DNA of 7,069 nt, from the NCBI GenBank assembly GCA_031287505.1, contig JAITSW010000118.1, forward strand, positions 1 to 7,069, read 5' to 3'. Position 1 is the first letter of the stretch, and each line of letters starts with the position of its first letter. Below the pieces are notes generated by a model. It was not told the DNA's origin. It did no database searches and worked only from the letters and a program-made list of their open reading frames with translations. Shown here in pieces: positions 1-6,187 of the stretch. A program made the position numbers and the translations under genes. Origin of the DNA: Propionibacteriaceae bacterium (GTDB lineage Bacteria; Actinomycetota; Actinomycetes; Propionibacteriales; Propionibacteriaceae).

Positions 1-1135
1 TAGCCGTGCCGATGAGTATCAGTGCCGTCAAGGCTATCGCAGGGATTGGGTGTTTCAATGCGAAACGGGCACCACCGGGCAATTTCGAGCGGACAGGCAC
101 TGTTGCAGGGCTAGATTCAGCAGCCAGCCATTCATTTGCCAATCCGAGTAATGCTGGAAGAGCCGTGCAAGACGAGAACACGTTTATTGCCGTCGTTAAC
201 AGTACTAGCACTCCGGTGGCGGTGAATGGCGGAATCCCGACGCATAACATCATTCCAGCTGTTACGGCAACTGCCAGACTCTGTGAGATGATGGTGTTCC
301 CAGAACGCCCCACCGCGAGGGCGATAGATTCTGTAATTTCCATCCCGGATGTTATTTGACTTCTATGCCTGGCAACGATAGGGAGCGCGAATAATATTCC
401 CAACACTGAGCCGATCATTATGGAGATGGTGAGAGACAGGAAATTAATGGCACCAAAATTCCGGGCGAGTAAGCCGATAGAAATAGTGGAAACGGTACCT
501 ATTAAACAAGCAGTCAAAACTATCGCACTGGCCATCAGCGATTTCAGCACGATAACAAGAATGATCGCAACTAAAAATATGCAACTAGCCTCAACTGCTG
601 AAAAAGAGCGGTTGGGCACAGTGTATAGGTCGCCTCCAAGCTCGACATCTGCCCCGTCGAGGAAATATCTTAGGGTTTTTACTTGGGCAGTAAGATCAGC
701 TAAATCACCGGAGTGAAAACCGGCGGCAGGCCCGTCAATCCTTAGGTATGCCAGGGCTCTGGTGGCGTCTTTGCTCTCCATTCCCGAGAATGGCTCTGTA
801 AAAGGTGGAATCACTCCTTTGATATAAGGCAATTCTGAGAGCGTGTAGAGATAAGCGCTGATGGCTTCTTTTGCCGACTGCGAATCCAGCCGCTGTTCGG
901 TGGGGGCGATGATGACGACAGTTGCAGTTTGGTCTGCAACTTCCGGGAAAGTGTTAGAGAGTGTGGCTTGGGCGGACGCAGATTCGCTGTCGGGGATTGA
1001 AATGGTCTCGTTAAAAGGTGCCGCAAATACCCAGGCGGCTCCTACCGTAAGTGTCAGCGCCAACGCCCATCCCAACAAGACCCGCATTCGGTTACGGGCG
1101 CACTGCCGGGCGATGCTATACAAAAAGGTTGGCAA
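1..1135 (-). CDS. MMPL/RND family transporter, N-terminal part (runs off left edge)
   Basis: This is the first 378 codons of an MMPL-type (RND superfamily) inner-membrane transporter; such proteins move lipids, siderophores or drugs using the proton gradient. I start it at TTG 1135-1133, because GGAGG lies seven bases upstream and the product then begins MPTFLYSIARQCARNRMR, the usual basic lead-in of the family. Visible parts: TM1 about 18-38; an extracytoplasmic domain about 40-178 opening with the family-like ISIPDSES...FPE segment; TM2-TM4 about 179-252; a GRSGNTIISQS segment at 276-286 matching the conserved loop before TM5; TM5-TM6 about 283-330 ending in TALPALLGL; and TM7 starting near 363. 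So the first RND repeat is complete and the second is outside the window. The usual GxxxDY motif of TM4 reads L248-F249 instead of Asp-Tyr. Base composition looks more AT-rich than the neighbours. The substrate cannot be told. Family call is firm. Confidence 0.88.
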   Translation of the reverse strand, partial: MPTFLYSIARQCARNRMRVLLGWALALTLTVGAAWVFAAPFNETISIPDSESASAQATLSNTFPEVADQTATVVIIAPTEQRLDSQSAKEAISAYLYTLSELPYIKGVIPPFTEPFSGMESKDATRALAYLRIDGPAAGFHSGDLADLTAQVKTLRYFLDGADVELGGDLYTVPNRSFSAVEASCIFLVAIILVIVLKSLMASAIVLTACLIGTVSTISIGLLARNFGAINFLSLTISIMIGSVLGILFALPIVARHRSQITSGMEITESIALAVGRSGNTIISQSLAVAVTAGMMLCVGIPPFTATGVLVLLTTAINVFSSCTALPALLGLANEWLAAESSPATVPVRSKLPGGARFALKHPIPAIALTALILIGTA

Positions 1136-1142
1136 AGGATAT

Positions 1143-1147
1143 CCTCC
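1143..1147 (-). promoter_or_regulatory. Ribosome binding site fixing the TTG start of the MMPL gene
   Basis: The minus strand reads GGGAGGATATCC directly before TTG. GGAGG with seven bases of spacing is the best Shine-Dalgarno match in the region. The next ATG start (M17) has none and would remove the conserved basic lead-in. Confidence 0.7.
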
Positions 1148-1250
1148 CGGCGACAGCTAACAAGCACTCATCCTAGTGGGAAATCCCCTATCGGGACAGT
1201 GCGAATGTAGAACAGGATTTTTCGATACTTACCCGGCAATATTAAGTAGT

Positions 1251-1297
1251 GTTTGCAGACTTCTTGGTAACAGTTAATGTAACTGGTGGCTGCAAAC
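1251..1297. promoter_or_regulatory. Nested palindromes, candidate operator for the MMPL gene
   Basis: Two perfect inverted repeats are nested. The outer arms are GTTTGCAG (1251-1258) and CTGCAAAC (1290-1297). The inner palindrome is CAGTTA-ATG-TAACTG (1271-1285), a 15-bp site of the size bound by TetR-type dimers. A further TGCAAAC copy lies at 1338-1344. The site is about 115-160 bp upstream of the MMPL start and 190-230 bp upstream of the MGMT start. The repeats are seen directly; a regulatory role is inferred and the regulator is unknown. Confidence 0.45.
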
Positions 1298-1483
1298 TGA
1301 TATTTTCCAACAAACTAATCCTTCGCCAGTCCCTAGTTGCAAACGTTTAGCGCCCTGGCGTTTTAGGCATTGGGGCGCTGGGTTCGGGGATCATGGGCTC
1401 GGCTCTGTGAGGGTGGCTGTGCTCATCGAAGGCGCCAGGGTTGTGGTAAGACTGAGACAGCACAGCAAAGAACAGGAGTTATC

Positions 1484-1951
1484 GTGATTCATGCCTTATG
1501 CCCCGCCCCCATCGGAGATTTGACCATAATTGAAGAGGACGGGAAACTCGTCCGAATCCTGTTCCCCACAGACGAGGTGGCCGACATCGGTGAATCTGGG
1601 AATAGCGATACCCTCGATCAAACCGCCGCCCAACTTCAGGAGTACTTTGCCGGTACCCGCAAGGTCTTCGACATCCCGCTGGCTTTCAGCTACGGAACTG
1701 ACTTTCAGAAGGCGGTCTGGGAGGCGCTGTGCGGTATTCCCTATGCGAAGACCAGCAGTTACGGGGACATTGCCGCTCAGGTTGGCCGGCCAAAGGCTTC
1801 GCGAGCCGTGGGCGGGGCAAATCACAACAACCCCATGCCAATCATCATCCCTTGCCATCGGGTAATTGGGAGCACTGGCTCTCTGGTTGGGTACGGCGGT
1901 GGGCTAGCGGCGAAACAGTGGCTACTCGCCCATGAACGGCAATTTGCCTGA
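1484..1951 (+). CDS. ogt: Methylated-DNA--protein-cysteine S-methyltransferase (MGMT/Ogt)
   Basis: This suicide DNA-repair protein takes the methyl group from O6-methylguanine (and O4-methylthymine) onto its own cysteine, in one irreversible step. The 155-residue product has the whole C-terminal DNA-binding/methyltransferase domain: FQKAVWEAL at 74-82, IPYAKTSSYGDIA at 85-97, SRAVGGANHNNPMPII at 106-121, the active site PCHRV with Cys124, then GSLVGYGGGLAAKQWLLAHE to residue 151. The N-terminal half (1-70) is a short, poorly conserved domain that opens ALCPAPIGDLTI, like other Ogt proteins. The GTG start at 1484 is chosen because AGGAG (1474-1478) sits five bases upstream; the frame stays open to 1370, but that stretch shows no family similarity. 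It is slightly shorter than E. coli Ogt (171 aa). It is a single gene, followed by a 229-bp spacer before the ABC operon. There is no Ada-type regulatory domain, so induction by methylation is not implied. Confidence 0.95.
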   Translation: MIHALCPAPIGDLTIIEEDGKLVRILFPTDEVADIGESGNSDTLDQTAAQLQEYFAGTRKVFDIPLAFSYGTDFQKAVWEALCGIPYAKTSSYGDIAAQVGRPKASRAVGGANHNNPMPIIIPCHRVIGSTGSLVGYGGGLAAKQWLLAHERQFA

Positions 1952-1953
1952 AT

Positions 1954-2010
1954 GTGACAAGCTATACGCCCTCCTGTCGCGCACGTCCTCCTGTCACGTA
2001 ACTTGTCACG
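1954..2010. repeat. Cluster of TGTCRCG / GTGAC repeats upstream of the ABC operon
   Basis: CGCCCTCCTGTCGCG (1967-1981) is repeated 17 bp later as CGTCCTCCTGTCACG (1984-1998) with two differences. A third TGTCACG follows at 2004-2010. GTGACAAG (1954-1961) and CTTGTCAC (2002-2009) are perfect inverted arms. GTCAC-N7-GTCAC occurs at 1993-2009. The rest of the 1952-2180 spacer is pyrimidine-rich on the plus strand and shows no gene. The cluster may be a regulator binding region for the ABC operon; the pattern is seen, the role is inferred. Confidence 0.4.
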
Positions 2011-2165
2011 CTGTCCCCTTCGTCCCCTGGCCACGTCCTAGCCTTTTCGTTATTGTGCGAAGACATGTCGGCTTATGCGTTCCCATGCCATGCGTGTCGC
2101 CTTGTCGCGCTCCGAGTGCGTGTGATCTACTGTCCAGGGTGAGTATTGGGGCTTTGATACCGACC

Positions 2166-2172
2166 AAGGCGG
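2166..2172 (+). promoter_or_regulatory. Ribosome binding site setting the ABC ATPase start
   Basis: AAGGCGG, one mismatch from AAGGAGG, lies eight bases before GTG 2181. It favours this start over the in-frame GTG 2139 and TTG 2154, neither of which has a well-spaced purine-rich site. Confidence 0.6.
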
Positions 2173-2180
2173 CTGAGCCA

Positions 2181-3077
2181 GTGGTTCATGTCGAACACTT
2201 CGCCATGGCGTTTGGCAACACCCGCGTAATTGAGGACTTGAGTTTCGACGTTCGCGTCGGCGAGACTTTTGGCTTTTTAGGGTCGAACGGTTCGGGTAAG
2301 ACGACAACGATTCGATGCCTATTGGGTATCTTCCAACCATCGGCGGGCATCCTCCACATTAACGGACGTCCGTTCAAACCAGGCCAGTCGGGTGAGCTGG
2401 GGTATTTGCCTGAGGAGCGGGGGCTTTACAAGAAGGAATCTGTGCTCGACGCGATGTCTTACTTTGGACGGCTAAAAGGTTTATCGGCCCGCGAAGCCAA
2501 GCAGTGGTCTCTCAATTACCTCGAGCGTGTCGGTTTGGCTGATAAAGCATCGCTGCAACTTGAGAAGCTTTCCGGTGGGCAGCAGCAGAAGGTTCAACTC
2601 GGGGTGACGATAATGAATCATCCCGCCCTGCTCATCCTCGACGAACCCGCCAAGGGCTTTGACCCGGTCAACCGGCGACTGTTGATGGACATTATCGACG
2701 AGCAGAAGAACGAAGGTTCCACCGTGGTGATGGTGACGCACCAGATGGACGAGGTGGAGCGGCTTTGCGACCGCATTCTCCTTCTCAAAGACGGTAGGGC
2801 TCGCGCCTATGGGGCGGTGTCGGACGTCCAGGAGCAGTTTGGGGGTAACACCGTTCAACTCTCCTATGAGGGTCGTTTGCCTGTTGAAGACAGCTTTACG
2901 GTGATCCGCGACAATCTGGGCCATGCCGAGCTAAGCCTGGCCAATGGAGTCAAGCCGAGCGCCCTGTTGCGCTCGCTGGTTGAATCGGGGGTAATCGTTT
3001 CGTCGTTCACGTCAAGCAGACGTTCGCTGGATTCGATTTTCGTCGAAGTCTACGGTGCCCAAGATGAGGGAGAGTGA
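2181..3077 (+). CDS. ABC transporter ATP-binding protein (NatA/YhaQ-like)
   Basis: This is the cytoplasmic ATPase of an ABC-2 type exporter, driving the permease encoded next. From GTG 2181 the product has 298 residues, the usual length of the NatA/YhaQ group, and starts right at the conserved VEHFAMAFGNTRVIEDLSF strand. Motifs: Walker A GSNGSGKTT at 34-42, Q-loop region GYLPEERGLY at 74-83, ABC signature LSGGQQQ at 130-136, Walker B LLILDEP at 150-156, D-loop GFDP at 159-162, switch His187 in VTHQ. The last 80 or so residues match the C-terminal extension (DUF4162-like) of this group. All catalytic motifs are intact. The frame is open back to 1932 and overlaps the MGMT end, but that stretch is not protein-like. 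The stop is three bases before the permease ATG, so they are co-transcribed and probably translationally coupled. Sodium, drug or peptide export are all known for relatives; the substrate is unknown. Confidence 0.92.
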   Translation: MVHVEHFAMAFGNTRVIEDLSFDVRVGETFGFLGSNGSGKTTTIRCLLGIFQPSAGILHINGRPFKPGQSGELGYLPEERGLYKKESVLDAMSYFGRLKGLSAREAKQWSLNYLERVGLADKASLQLEKLSGGQQQKVQLGVTIMNHPALLILDEPAKGFDPVNRRLLMDIIDEQKNEGSTVVMVTHQMDEVERLCDRILLLKDGRARAYGAVSDVQEQFGGNTVQLSYEGRLPVEDSFTVIRDNLGHAELSLANGVKPSALLRSLVESGVIVSSFTSSRRSLDSIFVEVYGAQDEGE

Positions 3078-3080
3078 GAT

Positions 3081-4304
3081 ATGGGCAGGCATAATCTGAG
3101 GACTGTCATCAGTTTCGAGGTCAAGCGAACCCTGACCAAACCGCTATTTTGGGTTGCCGCGTTAGTTGTTCCGGTGTTAGCGGTGGCGGCGATGGTTTTG
3201 TCGACGTTGTCGCAAGAATCGGCCCGCGAGGGGGCGGGAAATCCGGAACTCCAAGACATCGCCTTTGTTTTCACAGACGAATCCGGTCTAGTCAGCCCGG
3301 AAGTCGCGACTTCTATGAACGGCACGAAGATAGCCGATTCGCAGCAGGGCTTAGCCGATGTCAAGGCTGGAACTGTTGACGCATACTTCGCTTTCGGAGC
3401 CGATTTACTGAACGAACCGGTTCAGATCCACGGGGTGGATATCGGCCTTTTTGGCAACAGCGGCTATGAATCACTGGCCGCAACCCTTATTCAGTCCTCC
3501 CTGGTGGCGCAAGTCGACAATCCGGAAGTTGCCGAGCTGCTGCTCAAAGGGCCAACCTTCGATGTGACTACATATCAAGACGGTCAAGACGGCAAAAAGG
3601 GCGGCGGGAGCGGCGCCATGATGCTTGGCATAATGTTTTTGCTGGTTTTTTACCTATTGATCGTGACGTTGAGCAATCGGATGCTGTCATCGACGTTAGA
3701 GGAGAAGGAAAATCGCGTCACGGAAATGATCTTGACAACGATTGACGCGTCAAATCTCCTTATCGGAAAGATTGTCAGCTTGACCATAATCGGCATTATT
3801 CAAATGGCTGTGATCATGGTGCCGATTTTTGTTTTGGCCCGATTGTTCCCGAATGTGTTGCCTGAGGGTTTATCGCTAGAACAGCTGGAGTTTGACCCGC
3901 AGATCATCATTGTTGGAACGCTGATGTTGGTTTGCGGATTCGTGCTCTTTACCGTCTCATTGGTCGCGGTTGGCGCTGCTATGCCGACTGTCAAAGACGC
4001 CCAAGGTGTCTTTACCGCGCTGATTCTTGCGGTAATGGTGCCGATGTTTGTGATCACCCAGATCATGGCCTCGCCGGATTCGATTGTTGTGCAGGCATTA
4101 ACCTACTTCCCCTACTTCGCACCGATGACGGGTATGTTGCGCAATGCGATGGGCAACCTTCCGTTGTGGCAAGCGGGTATCTCGCTCGCCCTAATGTTGG
4201 CCGTTTCCTACTTTATGTTCCGCTTGGCTATCCGGTTGTTCCGCTATGGCTCGGTCGAATACTCCAAGAAGATCGATATCAGGTCGGCGCTGCGCAGCGG
4301 ATAA
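3081..4304 (+). CDS. ABC-2 type transporter permease (NatB/YhaP-like)
   Basis: This is the membrane subunit that pairs with the upstream ATPase. The 407-residue product shows the NatB/YhaP layout. A cytoplasmic start NLRTVISFEVKRTLTKP is followed by TM1 at about 22-43 and a large external domain at about 44-178 ending in a Gly/Lys-rich linker (GKKGGGSG). Five more helices follow at about 179-198, 230-253, 275-298, 309-328 and 363-386. Between TM2 and TM3 lies the conserved cytoplasmic EEKENRVTEMILTTIDASNLLIGK segment (207-230), the coupling region typical of this family. AAMPTVKDAQ (299-308) also fits the family. The ATG at 3081 has GAGGGAGAG (3066-3074) six bases upstream, lying inside the ATPase gene. 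The C-terminus is short and basic. No clear terminator hairpin is seen in the 40 bp before the convergent VOC gene. Confidence 0.92.
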   Translation: MGRHNLRTVISFEVKRTLTKPLFWVAALVVPVLAVAAMVLSTLSQESAREGAGNPELQDIAFVFTDESGLVSPEVATSMNGTKIADSQQGLADVKAGTVDAYFAFGADLLNEPVQIHGVDIGLFGNSGYESLAATLIQSSLVAQVDNPEVAELLLKGPTFDVTTYQDGQDGKKGGGSGAMMLGIMFLLVFYLLIVTLSNRMLSSTLEEKENRVTEMILTTIDASNLLIGKIVSLTIIGIIQMAVIMVPIFVLARLFPNVLPEGLSLEQLEFDPQIIIVGTLMLVCGFVLFTVSLVAVGAAMPTVKDAQGVFTALILAVMVPMFVITQIMASPDSIVVQALTYFPYFAPMTGMLRNAMGNLPLWQAGISLALMLAVSYFMFRLAIRLFRYGSVEYSKKIDIRSALRSG

Positions 4305-4344
4305 GACAAGGTGAAAATCGGCGGGTCTCCATTGTTTTGAAAGG

Positions 4345-5004
4345 TCAACGCAGCTGGAAACTCCCTTTGGGGGTCGTCAATTCGACGCAAAGGGCTGGCG
4401 AGGGGGAAGCCGTGATTGGCACGTCCAAACCCAGAAATCCATAGAGGGCTGCCAAGACTTCGGGGTGCTCGTATTCGGCCTTGATGCTTTTTAGCGCCAA
4501 CGCAGGTTGGCCAAGCAAATTTTCGCACGGATGGGCAGTCTCGCCCCAATCGATGAGGAACGGCTGCAGGCCCGCTAGCGGAAGTGGATTCCCAACTGCA
4601 AAGCGCCAACGCAGCAGGCGGCCGTCCGGAGTCGTTCTAGACGCGGCTGTCGGCCTGGGAAAATTGAACTTGTATTCACCCACCGACACTTCCTCAGGCA
4701 GAAGGTCAATTTCAGGCAGATGGATTGCCCACGTCACCAACCGGGGGGGAAAATCGTCACCCAAGGCGCCAATGCGGAACATCGTGTCTTCCCCGGCTAC
4801 GTCTGGTTGCTTCGGGTCGAGGCCGATCAATTCCAAATAGCAGGGGTTATCTGTGCCATCCTCCAACCTAACGAGATAGTTTTCGGTGCCTGCGCGCGGA
4901 TGCTGTCCGCCATAAACAGCCCGCACGCCGGTGTGCTGTTCGAAAAACTCGACGTACTCCTCCAAGTGTGGAACGGCATATACCAGATGATCCAGATGGC
5001 GCAT
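4345..5004 (-). CDS. VOC-family (glyoxalase-like domain) protein
   Basis: A 219-residue soluble protein with the glyoxalase-like (Glyoxalase_3 type) fold of the vicinal-oxygen-chelate superfamily. The first beta-alpha-beta unit shows HLDHLVYAVPHLEE at 3-16, then GGQHPRAGTENYLVRL at 32-47 and YLELIGLD at 56-63, the usual pattern of this group. A second half-domain runs to the end and closes with VELTTPKGSFQLR. His6 and Glu58 are candidate metal ligands by position. Members are mostly uncharacterised, so no substrate can be given. I use ATG 5004; an in-frame TTG at 5010 would add two residues. GATAAT lies at 5015-5010, five bases before the ATG, so a leaderless or very short leader is possible. 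It converges on the ABC operon (40-bp gap) and diverges from the patatin gene (92-bp gap). Confidence 0.85.
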   Translation of the reverse strand: MRHLDHLVYAVPHLEEYVEFFEQHTGVRAVYGGQHPRAGTENYLVRLEDGTDNPCYLELIGLDPKQPDVAGEDTMFRIGALGDDFPPRLVTWAIHLPEIDLLPEEVSVGEYKFNFPRPTAASRTTPDGRLLRWRFAVGNPLPLAGLQPFLIDWGETAHPCENLLGQPALALKSIKAEYEHPEVLAALYGFLGLDVPITASPSPALCVELTTPKGSFQLR

Positions 5005-5083
5005 GGGCAATTATCTCTTAGGATGCCCCAACTCAGCCACCTGGCAGCAGCGGACAGCTAATCCCCACCTAGAGCGCAAGTCG

Positions 5084-5089
5084 TACAAT
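5084..5089 (+). promoter_or_regulatory. -10 box (TACAAT) of a probable leaderless promoter for the patatin gene
   Basis: TACAAT differs from TATAAT at one base and is exactly seven bases from GTG 5097, the spacing at which transcription would begin on the start codon itself. No Shine-Dalgarno sequence precedes the GTG (the bases are CTCTTGG). A -35 box is not obvious. Leaderless genes with this arrangement are common in Actinobacteria. Confidence 0.6.
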
Positions 5090-5096
5090 CTCTTGG

Positions 5097-5990
5097 GTGG
5101 ACGAAACCCCAAAACCCATCACCGACGTCGCGCTGATCTTCGAGGGAGGCGGGATGCGGGCCAGCTACACCTCGGCGGTGGTAAAGAAGCTGGTGGAACT
5201 GGGGATTGACTTCCCTTTGGTGGCCGGCGTTTCGGCGGGGGCAAGCAATTCGGTCAATTATGTTTCCAAAGACGGGGAACGGGCGAAGCGCTCGTTTGTT
5301 GATTTTGCCGAAGACCCGGAATTTGGCAACTGGCTCACCTTCTTGCAGGGCAAAGGGTATTTCAACTCCAAGCACATCTATGAGGAGACGGCTGCCCCCG
5401 ATCAGATACTCCCGTTCAACTTCGAGGCTTTTAGCGCCAACCCAGCCGAATTGCGCATCGGCGCTTTCGATGCCGAGTCTGGCGGGGAAATGGTCTGGAG
5501 TAAAAAGGCTGGCGACATGGCAACTTTGAGCGACTTGATGCCAAGGGTGCGAGCCTCGTCCACCATGCCCTTTTTGATGCCGATGGTCGATCTGGACGGT
5601 CGCAAATACGTTGACGGGGCTCTTGGGCCAAACGGCGGGATCGCTCTAGATTTTGCGCAATCCGCCGGCTATGAGAAGTTTTTTGTGGTGCTCACCCGTC
5701 CGCGTTCGTATGTGAAAGAGCCCAACAAGGCCGAGCGGTTTTTCCGTTGGCATTTCCGCAGGTATCCGGCAGTGGCCCAGGCTCTGGCTACCCGGCACTC
5801 GCATTACAACACCACCCGCGAAGAGCTCTCAGATCTGGAGAGTTCTGGGCAAGCTTTCGTCTTTTATCCTGACGATATGAAAGTCTCCAACAGCACTTCC
5901 AAAGTGGCCGAACTCCAGGAAAGCTTCGACGCCGGCTGGGCTCAAGCCCAACGCGACTACCCCAAGTGGCTCGAATTCCTGGGCGTCTAG
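5097..5990 (+). CDS. Patatin-like phospholipase family protein
   Basis: A 297-residue serine hydrolase of the patatin/RssA/YjjU-like bacterial group, expected to cleave acyl esters of phospholipids or other lipids. The Ser-Asp dyad is intact: oxyanion loop EGGGMR at 16-21, nucleophile elbow GVSAG with Ser46 (44-48), and DGA with Asp173 (173-175). Between them lie the family-like stretches GKGYFNSKHIYEE (85-97) and VRASSTMPFLMPMV (151-164). The C-terminal part (about 190-297), with VVLTRPRSYVKEP and YPDDMKVSNSTSKVAELQESFDAGW, matches the YjjU-like subgroup. There is no signal peptide or membrane segment, so it is probably cytoplasmic or peripheral. GTG 5097 is preferred because it fits the leaderless promoter and places the first conserved strand near residue 11. 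The gene ends 17 bp before the CRISPR-like repeats. Confidence 0.92.
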   Translation: MDETPKPITDVALIFEGGGMRASYTSAVVKKLVELGIDFPLVAGVSAGASNSVNYVSKDGERAKRSFVDFAEDPEFGNWLTFLQGKGYFNSKHIYEETAAPDQILPFNFEAFSANPAELRIGAFDAESGGEMVWSKKAGDMATLSDLMPRVRASSTMPFLMPMVDLDGRKYVDGALGPNGGIALDFAQSAGYEKFFVVLTRPRSYVKEPNKAERFFRWHFRRYPAVAQALATRHSHYNTTREELSDLESSGQAFVFYPDDMKVSNSTSKVAELQESFDAGWAQAQRDYPKWLEFLGV

Positions 5991-6007
5991 CTGTTGCCGC
6001 CGCCGAA

Positions 6008-6172
6008 CTGCTCCGCGCGCTTCGGGGATGATCGTGACAGTGGGGCGCGTCGTGACGGGGGGCGTATAACTTGTCACGACAGAACTGCTCCGCGCGCTGC
6101 GGGGATGATCCCATCAATATGCAATAGCGCCATATCGCCAGACTGTGCTCCGCGCTATCGAGAGGGAAACTT
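6008..6172 (+). CRISPR. Short degenerate CRISPR-like array, type I-E-like repeats (relic)
   Basis: Three related units lie between convergent genes. Unit 1 (6008-6035) and unit 2 (6085-6112) share CTGCTCCGCGCGCT, one variable base, then CGGGGATGATC. The match extends three bases upstream, giving 29 bases with one mismatch. Unit 3 (6145-6172) keeps GTGCTCCGCGC and then decays (TATCGAGAGGGAAACT), as a leader-distal terminal repeat often does. Units 2 and 3 start exactly 60 bp apart, i.e. a 28-bp repeat plus a 32-bp spacer (6113-6144), the period of type I-E. The units closely resemble, from memory, actinobacterial I-E repeats of the form GTGCTCCCCGCGC...GCGGGGATGATCCC; here the second stem C is G in all three copies. 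Units 1 and 2 are 77 bp apart, giving an oversized 49-bp gap. No leader and no cas gene are visible. An unrelated intergenic repeat family is the main alternative. Confidence 0.55.
6049..6080. repeat. Inverted repeat within the gap between CRISPR-like units 1 and 2
   Basis: GTCGTGAC (6049-6056) and GTCACGAC (6073-6080) are perfect 8-bp arms around a 16-base loop. It lies between the convergent patatin and TetR genes and could form a stem, but no U-run follows on either strand, so I do not call it a terminator. TAACTTGTCACG (6067-6078) is identical to 1999-2010. Confidence 0.45.
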
Positions 6173-6187
6173 AGCCGGCGATATCCC

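Larger units (their letters stand above)
1136..1483. other. Non-coding region between MMPL and MGMT genes
   Basis: No convincing gene lies here. The left half (about 1200-1320) is AT-rich and probably carries the promoter and operator of the leftward MMPL gene, including the palindromes listed separately. The right half (1337-1483) is the leader of the MGMT gene. It contains CGCC-CT-GGCG followed by TTTT (1351-1364), which could form only a small hairpin, and an 8-bp inverted repeat CCCTGGCG (1353-1360) / CGCCAGGG (1433-1440). No strong -35/-10 pair could be assigned with confidence on either strand. Confidence 0.5.

Noticed and set aside
6..716. Open frames on the plus strand opposite the MMPL gene
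   Set aside because: They are antisense to a clear membrane-protein frame, have no domain-like sequence, and arise from codon bias on the other strand.
1370..1483. N-terminal extension of the MGMT frame back to TTG 1370
   Set aside because: The extra 38 residues are Gly/Arg/Trp-rich and unlike the family; the GTG at 1484 has a well-placed AGGAG.
1932..2180. N-terminal extension of the ABC ATPase frame back to ATG 1932
   Set aside because: It overlaps the MGMT end, is rich in Cys/Pro/Arg from pyrimidine-rich repeat DNA, and the ABC fold begins at about 2181.
2280..2310. Walker A of the ABC protein reads GSNGSGKTT rather than the common GPNGAGKTT
   Set aside because: It still fits GxxGxGK[ST]; the substitutions are tolerated and do not suggest loss of activity.
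4305..4344. Possible bidirectional terminator between the ABC permease and VOC genes
   Set aside because: No stem of useful length with a U-run could be found on either strand.
4489..5441. 13-bp identity TTTTAGCGCCAAC at 4489-4501 and 5429-5441
   Set aside because: Both copies lie inside coding sequence, in different genes and reading contexts; most likely chance shared codons.
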